Source: an uncultured Ellagibacter sp.
GTDB lineage: Bacteria > Actinomycetota > Coriobacteriia > Coriobacteriales > Eggerthellaceae
Direction: 5' to 3'
Assembly: GCA_934661105.1 (NCBI GenBank)
Contig: CAKUIV010000131.1
Span: forward strand, 1 to 5,338
DNA length: 5,338 nucleotides
Below the pieces are notes generated by a model. The model did not search any database. It worked only from the letters and a program-made list of their open reading frames with translations, and was not told where the DNA came from. The translations under genes were made by a program, and so were the position numbers. Positions 1 to 5,338 of this stretch are shown one piece after another; the first letter of the stretch is position 1; each line of letters opens with the position of its first letter.

Positions 1-1
1 G

Positions 2-739
2 AAGTATTCCGACCCTGGCAGCACGGTTACGCTTCGGGTGCATGAAACGCCGCGCGACGACGGCATTTCCGACGTGCTGTTCTCGGTTGAAGACGAGGGT
101 TTCGGCATCGACGAGGAGAACCAGAAGCGCATTTTCCAGAAATTCGAGCAGGTCGACACGACGTCGGCTCGTCAGCAGGGGACGGGTTTGGGGCTTGCGA
201 TCTGCAATCGCCTCGTCCGCATGATGGGAAGCCGCATTGAGCTTGAAAGCGAAGTGGGCCGCGGCAGCACGTTCTCCTTTACCCTGCGTTTGAGGACCGC
301 GACGCCGCGCGAAGCCTCTCGAGCGAAGCAGCTGCCCGTTCGCGACTTTACGGGCCAGCGCGTTCTCGTGGCCGAGGACAACGAGCTCAACATGGAGATC
401 GTGACGACGATGCTTTCCGACATGGGGCTTGAAGTCGACGGCGTGTCGGACGGAAAGCAGGCGGTCGATGCGTTTTCCCGCTCGCCCGAGGGATTCTACG
501 ACGCGGTTATCCTCGACGTGATGATGCCGGTTATGAACGGGCTCGAAGCGGCGAGCGCCATTCGCTCGCTCGACCGCGCCGACGCGTCGCGAGTCTTCAT
601 CGCCGCAGCGAGCGCGAACGCGTTCGATGACGACATCAAGCGCTCGCTCGCAAGCGGCATGAACGCGCATCTGTCGAAACCGATCGAGCCCGACAAACTC
701 GCGGCGATGCTTTCAAGCGCTCTCGCTTCGACGAAGTGA
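2..739 (+). CDS. Hybrid sensor histidine kinase, C-terminal part (HATPase + receiver), 5' truncated by window edge
   Basis: The reading frame is open from base 2 to the TGA at 737-739, giving 245 visible residues of the C-terminal part of a two-component hybrid kinase. Residues 1-3 (KYS) look like the tail of the kinase N box. The G1 box DEGFGI is at 31-36, an F box (IFQKFEQVD) follows, and the G2 box GTGLGLAI is at 60-67; together these form the ATP-binding fold. After a linker, a receiver domain spans about 117-241. It has acidic pocket residues E125/D126, phospho-acceptor D172 in ILDVMMPVMNG, switch Ser204 where Thr is common, and conserved Lys226 in SKP. All key receiver residues are present, so it should accept phosphate in the cytoplasm. 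No output or HPt domain follows, so a separate HPt protein or regulator may be the partner (inference). The sensor and histidine-containing dimerisation region lies left of the window, so the signal is unknown. GTG 38 is an internal codon, not the start. Confidence 0.93.
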   Translation, partial: KYSDPGSTVTLRVHETPRDDGISDVLFSVEDEGFGIDEENQKRIFQKFEQVDTTSARQQGTGLGLAICNRLVRMMGSRIELESEVGRGSTFSFTLRLRTATPREASRAKQLPVRDFTGQRVLVAEDNELNMEIVTTMLSDMGLEVDGVSDGKQAVDAFSRSPEGFYDAVILDVMMPVMNGLEAASAIRSLDRADASRVFIAAASANAFDDDIKRSLASGMNAHLSKPIEPDKLAAMLSSALASTK

Positions 740-816
740 CGCTTGGCTGCGAATGCGCCCCTCTTTCGCCTCACGCCGGCGAACGGCTGTGGTTATCGAG
801 GATATGGCTGCTCGCG

Positions 817-846
817 TTGGCCCAAGACTTGTTCTTCGCGTATAAT
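817..846 (+). promoter_or_regulatory. Sigma-70-type promoter for the ileS-lspA-rluD unit
   Basis: A perfect -10 hexamer TATAAT (841-846) is preceded by TTGGCC (817-822), a 4/6 match to the -35 consensus, with an 18-bp spacer. It lies in the 180-bp gap between the kinase stop and ileS, in locally AT-richer sequence than the surrounding genes. Transcription would be expected to begin near 852-855, giving a leader of about 67 nt before the ileS start codon. This argues that ileS is not simply a downstream gene of the kinase transcript. A short palindrome (CAAAC-G-GTTTG, 847-857) sits directly between the -10 box and the predicted start and could be an operator. The promoter is read from sequence only; no start site is measured. 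Confidence 0.65.
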
Positions 847-862
847 CAAACGGTTTGAATTC

Positions 863-883
863 CATGCGCTTTTACGGCGCATG
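863..883 (+). promoter_or_regulatory. Leader hairpin upstream of ileS
   Basis: CATGCGC (863-869) and GCGCATG (877-883) form a perfect 7-bp stem with a 7-nt loop, about 10 nt into the predicted ileS transcript. No U-tract follows, so it is not an intrinsic terminator. It covers an alternative in-frame ATG at 881 and could stabilise the 5' end of the message or affect initiation. Its role is inferred. The same 7-nt arms recur in the hairpin inside lspA at 3791-3819. Confidence 0.35.
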
Positions 884-900
884 TTGCGAGTAATCTTCGG

Positions 901-906
901 GAAAGG
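901..906 (+). promoter_or_regulatory. Ribosome binding site of ileS
   Basis: GAAAGG matches the upstream half of the canonical AGAAAGGAGGUG complement of the 16S rRNA tail. The gap to ATG 920 is 13 nt. Because this match lies toward the 5' side of that complement, the aligned spacing is about 9 nt, which supports ATG 920 rather than ATG 881 or TTG 743. GAAAG (901-905) could also pair with CTTTC (915-919), just before the start codon. Confidence 0.5.
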
Positions 907-919
907 CTGGGTCGCTTTC

Positions 920-3760
920 ATGGCGAGCAACTACAAAAAAACGATGAACCTGCCTACGACCGACTTCGCGATGAGGGGCAACCTGCCCAAAAACGAGCCC
1001 GTGCGCTTGGCGAAGTGGGAAGAGGACCACGTTTACGAGAAGCTGCAGGAAAAGAACAAGGACAACGAGCCGTTCGTCCTGCATGACGGTCCTCCGTACG
1101 CGAATGGCCCGATTCACCTCGGCCATGCCCAGAACAAGATCTCCAAGGACATGATCAATCGCTACAAGGCGATGCGCGGGTTCCGCACCCCTTACGTGCC
1201 CGGCTGGGACTGCCACGGCCAACCGATCGAACATAAGGTCGAGACGATGCTCGGCACCGAGAAGTTCAACCAGCTTCCGACCGAGAAGATCCGCGAGCTG
1301 TGCCGCAAGATGGCGGTCGAGCAAGTCGACACGCAGCGCCAGGGCTTCAAGCGCTTGGGCGTGCTCGCCGAATGGGAAAACCCCTACCTCACGTATGTGA
1401 ACGACTACGATGCCACCGACATCGAGATCTTCAAGGCGATCTACGACCGCGGCGCGATCTACCGCGGGCGCAAGCCGGTCCATTGGTGCTCTCACTGCCA
1501 TACGGCGCTCGCCGAGGCGGAAATCGAGTACGGCGACGAGGTGAGTCCCGCGATCTTCGTCCGTTTCGAGATGACGACCACGCCCGCCGGCCTCGAAGCG
1601 TGGGCCGGCAAGCTCTTCGTCGACATCTGGACGACGACGCCGTGGACCTTGCCCGCAGACGACGCGGTCATTCTGCACCCCGAGGCGGAATACGTCGCCG
1701 TCATCCACGACGGCGCGGCCGAAATCATGGCGAAGGAGCTTGCCGAGCGCGACTGCGAGAAATTCGGCTACGGCGAGGCGAAGCTCGTTTGCGGCGATGG
1801 CGGCGAGCCGTGGTGCATGACGGGCGAAGAGCTTGCGCATAACAAGTACAAGCAGCCCATCTTCGGCGACGATGGCGTCGAAGGCGAGTTCATCTACGCT
1901 GACTACGTCACGCTCGACGATGGCACGGGAATCGTGCATGCCGCTCCCGGCCATGGCGTCGACGACTACCTTGCCGGCATGAAGTTCGGCATCCCGGTTG
2001 TCATGCCCGTCGATGACGACGGCCGCTTCTACAAGGGCGAGGGCATGGGCACGGGCGGCCCGTGGTCCGGCATGGAAGTGAACGAGGCCAACCCGAAGAT
2101 CATCGAGTGGCTGCGCGAGCGCGGCACGCTCATCCTCCATGAAGACATCAACCACAGCTACCCGCACTGCTGGCGCTGCAAGCAGCCGGTCATCTTCCGC
2201 GCGACGAGCCAGTGGTTCGTGTCGATGGACAAGAAGCTCGACGACGGCCGCTCGCTTCGCGAAGAGGCGCTCGAGGAACTCTCGAAGGTCGATTTCTACC
2301 CGGCGCACGCCATCAAGCGCATCGGGTCCATGGTCGAGGGCCGACCCGACTGGTGCATCTCGCGCCAGCGCAACTGGGGCGTGCCTATCCCGGCTTTCAC
2401 CTGCGAAGACTGCGGCGAGACCATTGTGAACGACGCGACGCTCGATGCGGTCATCGAGCTGTTCCGCGAGAAGGGGTCGGATTGCTGGTTCACCGACGAC
2501 CCGAAGGACTACCTCGGCGACGCCTGCGTGTGCTCCAAGTGCGGCGGGCATAACCTGAAGGCCAACAAAGACATCCTCGACGTGTGGTGGGACTCCGGCG
2601 TCTCGCACACCGCCGTGTGCAAGCACCGCGACAACCTCGTGTTCCCGGCGAACATGTACCTCGAAGGCTCCGACCAGCATCGCGGCTGGTTCATGAGCTC
2701 GCTCATGACCTCGGTCGGCGCCTACGGCGTCGCTCCCTACAAGTCGGTCGTCTCGCAGGGCTTCACGCTCGACGGCCAGGGGCGCAAGATGTCCAAGTCG
2801 CTCGGCAACGTCATCGACCCGAACAAGGAATGCGAGGCTCGCGGCGCCGACGTCATGCGCCTGTGGGTTTCCTCGGTCGACACGTCGAACGACGTGCCCT
2901 GCGACGACTCGATCCTCTCGCACGTCGGCGAAGCGTATCGCAAGATCCGCAACACCCTGCGTTTCCTGCTTGGCGAGCTCGAGGGCCAATTCGACCCTGC
3001 GACCGACGCGATCGCGACCGATGAATTGCTCGCGTACGACCAGCTTGCGCTCGCGCGCATGTGCCACATCCACGAAACGGTGACCGAAGCCTACGAGGGC
3101 TACCGCTTCAACGCGGTGTACCACACGGTCTACGACTACGTGACCGAGCTTTCCAACGGCTATCTCAACGCGACTAAGGACCGCGTCTACTGCGGTGCGA
3201 AGGACGGCAAGGAGCGTCGCAGTGCGCAGACCGTCTGGGCGCAGATCCTCTCGATGCTCGTGCACGATCTTCAGCCGATTCTCGCGTTCACCTGCGACGA
3301 GGTCATGGCGTACCTGCCCGAATCCCTTCGCGAGGGGCGGGAACATGCAGCGCTCCTTAGCTGGTTCAAGGCTCCGTGGACGGCGGAAGAGGCCGCGGAA
3401 AAGCTCGCTGCGTACGGCGAGCTTTCGAAAGCGCGCGACGCGTTCACCAAGGCGTTCGAGGAAGCGAAGGCGTCTGGTGCCGTGACCGAGAACACGAGCC
3501 AGGCTGCACGCGCGAAGCTCACGCTGCCCGCCGAAACGGCGTCTGCCCTCGCCGGGGTCGACCTCGCCGAGGTGTTCGTGTGCTCGACAGTCGACGTCGT
3601 TTCGGGCGACGAGATTTCCTGCGACGTCGCGCCTGCGGAAGGCGAGAAGTGCCCGCGCTGCTGGAACGTTCGCGTGCTCGGCGGCAACGCCAACCATCCG
3701 CATGTGTGCGAACGCTGCGGCGACGTGCTCGATGCTATCGGATTCTCCGAGGAGGAATAG
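920..3760 (+). CDS. ileS: Isoleucyl-tRNA synthetase (IleRS), bacterial type 1
   Basis: Cytoplasmic class I aminoacyl-tRNA synthetase of 946 residues, usual length for the family, which activates isoleucine with ATP and charges tRNA-Ile. The HIGH motif is HLGH at 66-69, after the PPYANG stretch. The CP1 editing domain, which hydrolyses mischarged Val-tRNA, carries the Thr-rich TTTPWT at 238-243 and GTGIVHAAPGHG at 335-346, followed by conserved D348/D349. WWDSG is at 556-560 and KMSKS at 623-627. The C terminus ends in a zinc knuckle with Cys 911/914 and 930/933. Extra Cys pairs (495/498 and 538/541) sit between the editing domain and KMSKS and may bind a second metal (inference). The HLGHAQNK form and C-terminal zinc site mark the E. 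coli-like type 1 rather than the eukaryote-like type 2 enzyme. ATG 920 is chosen because family homology begins there (NYKKTMNLPTTDF). The frame stays open back to TTG 743, but that region contains the promoter. ileS heads the run with lspA and rluD. Confidence 0.98.
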   Translation: MASNYKKTMNLPTTDFAMRGNLPKNEPVRLAKWEEDHVYEKLQEKNKDNEPFVLHDGPPYANGPIHLGHAQNKISKDMINRYKAMRGFRTPYVPGWDCHGQPIEHKVETMLGTEKFNQLPTEKIRELCRKMAVEQVDTQRQGFKRLGVLAEWENPYLTYVNDYDATDIEIFKAIYDRGAIYRGRKPVHWCSHCHTALAEAEIEYGDEVSPAIFVRFEMTTTPAGLEAWAGKLFVDIWTTTPWTLPADDAVILHPEAEYVAVIHDGAAEIMAKELAERDCEKFGYGEAKLVCGDGGEPWCMTGEELAHNKYKQPIFGDDGVEGEFIYADYVTLDDGTGIVHAAPGHGVDDYLAGMKFGIPVVMPVDDDGRFYKGEGMGTGGPWSGMEVNEANPKIIEWLRERGTLILHEDINHSYPHCWRCKQPVIFRATSQWFVSMDKKLDDGRSLREEALEELSKVDFYPAHAIKRIGSMVEGRPDWCISRQRNWGVPIPAFTCEDCGETIVNDATLDAVIELFREKGSDCWFTDDPKDYLGDACVCSKCGGHNLKANKDILDVWWDSGVSHTAVCKHRDNLVFPANMYLEGSDQHRGWFMSSLMTSVGAYGVAPYKSVVSQGFTLDGQGRKMSKSLGNVIDPNKECEARGADVMRLWVSSVDTSNDVPCDDSILSHVGEAYRKIRNTLRFLLGELEGQFDPATDAIATDELLAYDQLALARMCHIHETVTEAYEGYRFNAVYHTVYDYVTELSNGYLNATKDRVYCGAKDGKERRSAQTVWAQILSMLVHDLQPILAFTCDEVMAYLPESLREGREHAALLSWFKAPWTAEEAAEKLAAYGELSKARDAFTKAFEEAKASGAVTENTSQAARAKLTLPAETASALAGVDLAEVFVCSTVDVVSGDEISCDVAPAEGEKCPRCWNVRVLGGNANHPHVCERCGDVLDAIGFSEEE
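3750..3756 (+). promoter_or_regulatory. Ribosome binding site of lspA, inside the ileS 3' end
   Basis: AGGAGGA overlaps the Glu codons that end ileS, with 8 nt between the GGAGG core and TTG 3764. This strong site decides the lspA start: the only other plausible start before the first membrane segment is TTG 3773, which would lie 17 nt away. Because the site is embedded in translated ileS codons, terminating ribosomes probably feed lspA initiation. Confidence 0.8.
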
Positions 3761-3763
3761 CGC

Positions 3764-4372
3764 TTGGGCGCATTGCAAGACCAGGACAATGCATGCGCGG
3801 CACGCGATGCCGCGCATGCGACGGACGCCGAGTTCCTCGCTCATCCCGAGGAGTCCGCGTCTTCGCGAACCGCCCGCGCCAGGCGCCGGCGGTTCGCCCT
3901 GTTCATTCCCGTTGCGATCGTTTGGATCGTCATCGATCAGGTGTCAAAGGCGTATGTCGACGGCACGTTCCAGCCAGGCCAGGTGATAAGCGACCCGATC
4001 GTCGGCATCTTCCGCTTCCATTACGTGTGCAACACCGGCGGTGCATGGAGCATCTTCTCGGGCGCAACCTGGGCTCTCGTCGCCTTTTCCCTTGTCGTGT
4101 GCGCGGCGCTCGTCGTTTACCTCTTCGTCAGCGCGCGCGAGGCGTCGGCGGGCGAGGCGTTCGGGCTTGCGCTTGTCGTCGCAGGTGGCATCGGCAACGC
4201 GATCGACCGTTTCACGCTCGGATTCGTCGTCGACTTCATCGAGCCGACCTTTATTGATTTCCCCATATTCAACATCGCCGATATCGGCGTGACATGCGGG
4301 TTCGTCATCTTCTTCGTCGCGCTTCTTGCGCGTGAACACGCGAACTCGAAAAAAGGAGGCGCTACCGAATGA
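3764..4372 (+). CDS. lspA: Lipoprotein signal peptidase (signal peptidase II), with extended N terminus
   Basis: Membrane aspartyl protease of 202 residues that cleaves signal peptides of diacylglyceryl-modified prolipoproteins after Lgt has acted. Four membrane segments are visible at about 44-64 (containing D58 of IDQVSK), 102-122, 132-148 and 173-190. The NTGGAW motif at 90-95 is a variant of the family's N-x-GAAF motif. The catalytic pair is Asp148 in GNAIDR and Asp173 in FNIADIG; GFVVDFI at 153-159 is also typical. The protein is longer than the roughly 160 residues common in the family because of about 43 extra N-terminal residues, Ala/Asp-rich and ending in an Arg cluster (RARRRR, 38-43) that suits a cytoplasmic N terminus under the positive-inside rule. 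The start is TTG, chosen from the ribosome binding site 8 nt upstream; no ATG or GTG is available in frame before segment 1. It lies in the same frame as ileS, separated only by TAG and one CGC codon. Its stop overlaps the next start as ATGA. Confidence 0.95.
   Translation: MGALQDQDNACAARDAAHATDAEFLAHPEESASSRTARARRRRFALFIPVAIVWIVIDQVSKAYVDGTFQPGQVISDPIVGIFRFHYVCNTGGAWSIFSGATWALVAFSLVVCAALVVYLFVSAREASAGEAFGLALVVAGGIGNAIDRFTLGFVVDFIEPTFIDFPIFNIADIGVTCGFVIFFVALLAREHANSKKGGATE
3791..3819 (+). repeat. Perfect 12-bp inverted repeat (hairpin) in the early lspA coding region
   Basis: GCATGCGCGGCA (3791-3802) and TGCCGCGCATGC (3808-3819) are exact reverse complements around a 5-nt loop CGCGA. In mRNA this is a very stable GC-rich stem starting 27 nt after the first base of the TTG start, within codons 10-19. 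No run of T follows (next bases are GACGGACG), so it is not an intrinsic terminator. It lies in the family-atypical N-terminal extension, where protein constraint should be weak. Possible roles are slowing or positioning the initiating ribosome, setting the lspA:ileS ratio, an RNase or protein site, or a captured dispersed repeat. The pairing is seen directly; the role is not known. Confidence 0.75.
4354..4359 (+). promoter_or_regulatory. Ribosome binding site of the rluD-like gene
   Basis: AGGAGG, preceded by an A-run, lies 9 nt before ATG 4369. It selects ATG 4369 over the in-frame ATG 4378, which would lie 18 nt away. The site is within the last lspA codons (Lys-Lys-Gly-Gly). Confidence 0.85.
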
Positions 4373-5338
4373 GCCGCATGCTGAGCTACTCGGCTGGAAG
4401 CGACGACGCGGGCATCCGCCTCGATGCGCTTCTCGCCGCCAAGGCGTGCTACCCCAGCCGAAGCGCTGCCGCGCGTGCCATCGAAGTGGGCGCGGTGTAC
4501 GTGAATGGAAATCAGGTTCCGAAGAAATACGCCGTCTGCGCAGATGATCACATCGTGTACGAGGTCGAGGAGGAGGCGGAGCCCGGCCCCGTTTCCGGCC
4601 AGCCGATCGATCTCGACATCCGCTATGAGGACGACGACCTCATCGTACTGTCGAAGCAGGCGGGGCTTGTGTGCCATCCTTCGGTCGACCACTTTGACGG
4701 CACGCTGGTAAACGCGCTCATCTACCATTGCGGCGCCGACCACTTGTGCAACGTGCAGGGCGAGGACGACCGCCTTGGCATCGTCCATCGGCTCGATCGC
4801 GATACGACGGGGCTCATGCTCGCGGCGAAGAACGACGCGAGCGGCTACGCGCTCATGGAGGATATTCGCGACCGTGCGGTCGATCGGCACTACCTTGCGC
4901 TCACGCACGGCATCATTGCGCCCGATACCGGCATGATTGACGCGCCGATCGCCCGCAGCGCCAACGAACGCACGCGCATGGCCGTGCGCGACGTGCCTTC
5001 CGCTCGCGATGCGGTGACGACGTTCAGGGTGCTCGAGCGCTTCGAGGCCGGGGTGCACGACGACGGTTACACGCTCATCGACTGCAAGCTCTTCACCGGG
5101 CGAACGCATCAGATCCGCGTTCACCTTCAATACGCGAAGCACCCGCTTGTGGGCGATCCGGTGTATACGGCGAACGGACCGAAAGACGCGCGCGCCCAGC
5201 TCGGGCTTGCGCGGCAGTTCCTCCACTCGTTCAAGCTGCGCTTCGACCACCCGATGACGGGAGAGTCCCTTTCGTTCGCGGACAACCTGCCGAGCGATTT
5301 GGCGAAGGCGCTCGCGGGGCTCGCCCCACGCAGCCGCG
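4369..5338 (+). CDS. rluD: RluA/RluD-family 23S rRNA pseudouridine synthase, 3' end cut by window edge
   Basis: From ATG 4369 the frame is open to the window end (323 complete codons) with no stop. The product isomerises uridine to pseudouridine in RNA. An N-terminal S4 RNA-binding domain covers about 15-68 (GIRLDALLAAK, then AIEVGAVYVNGNQV). The catalytic domain follows from about 80. It has catalytic Asp143 in HRLDRDTTGLM (140-150), then PIARSANERTRMAV, GRTHQIRVH at 244-252 and HPLVGDPVY. The DTTGLM and R-x-x-MAV forms resemble RluD, which modifies helix 69 of 23S rRNA, more than RluA; the exact uridines cannot be read from sequence. Compared with E. coli RluD (326 residues) the gene is nearly complete and probably stops soon after the window. 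Its ATG overlaps the lspA TGA as ATGA, indicating translational coupling. ATG 4369 is preferred because of the AGGAGG 9 nt upstream. Confidence 0.94.
   Translation, partial: MSRMLSYSAGSDDAGIRLDALLAAKACYPSRSAAARAIEVGAVYVNGNQVPKKYAVCADDHIVYEVEEEAEPGPVSGQPIDLDIRYEDDDLIVLSKQAGLVCHPSVDHFDGTLVNALIYHCGADHLCNVQGEDDRLGIVHRLDRDTTGLMLAAKNDASGYALMEDIRDRAVDRHYLALTHGIIAPDTGMIDAPIARSANERTRMAVRDVPSARDAVTTFRVLERFEAGVHDDGYTLIDCKLFTGRTHQIRVHLQYAKHPLVGDPVYTANGPKDARAQLGLARQFLHSFKLRFDHPMTGESLSFADNLPSDLAKALAGLAPRSR

Noticed and set aside
740..746. CGCTTGG directly after both the kinase stop and the ileS stop (3761-3767)
   Set aside because: A 7-nt match is within chance. Only the second copy has a ribosome binding site, so it does not indicate a shared start signal.
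765..783. Hairpin TTCGCC/GGCGAA after the kinase gene as an intrinsic terminator
   Set aside because: The stem is only 6 bp with a 7-nt loop and no T-tract follows.
864..893. A 9-codon leader ORF (MRFYGACCE) upstream of ileS
   Set aside because: It has no Ile codons, no ribosome binding site and begins only about 10 nt after the predicted transcript start, so an attenuation peptide is unlikely.
743..919. A 59-codon N-terminal extension of IleRS from TTG 743
   Set aside because: It has no ribosome binding site, would span the TATAAT promoter, and its residues do not resemble IleRS. Normal homology starts at 920.
872..3844. A 990-codon open frame on the - strand, opposite ileS
   Set aside because: It mirrors ileS codon positions in GC-rich DNA, is Arg/Val/Ala/His-rich with no recognisable domain, and lies opposite a gene with every family motif. 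It is a codon-bias shadow.
4974..4989. Near-palindrome GCGCATGGCCGTGCGC in the rluD-like gene
   Set aside because: It is imperfect and lies in conserved coding sequence (RMAVR motif), so protein constraint and GC bias explain it.
4117..5250. A 377-codon open frame on the - strand, opposite lspA and rluD
   Set aside because: Same shadow effect; the composition is low-complexity Arg/Val/Ala and the + strand genes are clear.
1..5338. CRISPR arrays, insertion sequences, tRNA or rRNA genes
   Set aside because: No spaced direct repeats, transposase motifs or tRNA-like cloverleaf sequences were seen on either strand.

Overview
The window is 5.3 kb of GC-rich bacterial DNA with every convincing gene on the + strand. 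It holds the 3' end of a hybrid sensor histidine kinase gene, then a promoter and short leader, then a tight three-gene run: ileS (isoleucyl-tRNA synthetase), lspA (lipoprotein signal peptidase) and an rluD-type pseudouridine synthase gene cut by the right edge. High GC, strong AGGAGG-type ribosome binding sites, a TTG start and a bacterial type-1 IleRS would fit a Coriobacteriia/Eggerthellaceae-like actinobacterium. That placement is inference from style, not proof. The order ileS-lspA-rluD is also familiar from Firmicutes.

Layout. Positions 2-739 encode the ATPase and receiver domains of the kinase. Positions 740-919 are intergenic. They carry a good sigma-70-like promoter (TTGGCC, 18-bp spacer, TATAAT at 841-846) and a leader of about 67 nt with small inverted repeats but no recognisable T-box. 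ileS runs 920-3760. lspA starts at TTG 3764, three bases after the ileS stop and in the same frame, and its Shine-Dalgarno lies inside the last ileS codons. lspA ends at 4372 in an ATGA overlap with the rluD-like gene, which is open from 4369 to the window end.

How the genes work together. ileS, lspA and rluD are housekeeping genes for tRNA charging, lipoprotein maturation and 23S rRNA modification. They appear to be one transcription unit with translational coupling at both junctions. The kinase belongs to a separate upstream unit and shows no functional tie to them.

I found no wholly new system. The most unusual element is a perfect 12-bp inverted repeat with a 5-nt loop (3791-3819) inside the first codons of lspA, within an extra N-terminal segment of the protein. 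Its core 7-mer arms recur in a hairpin in the ileS leader (863-883).
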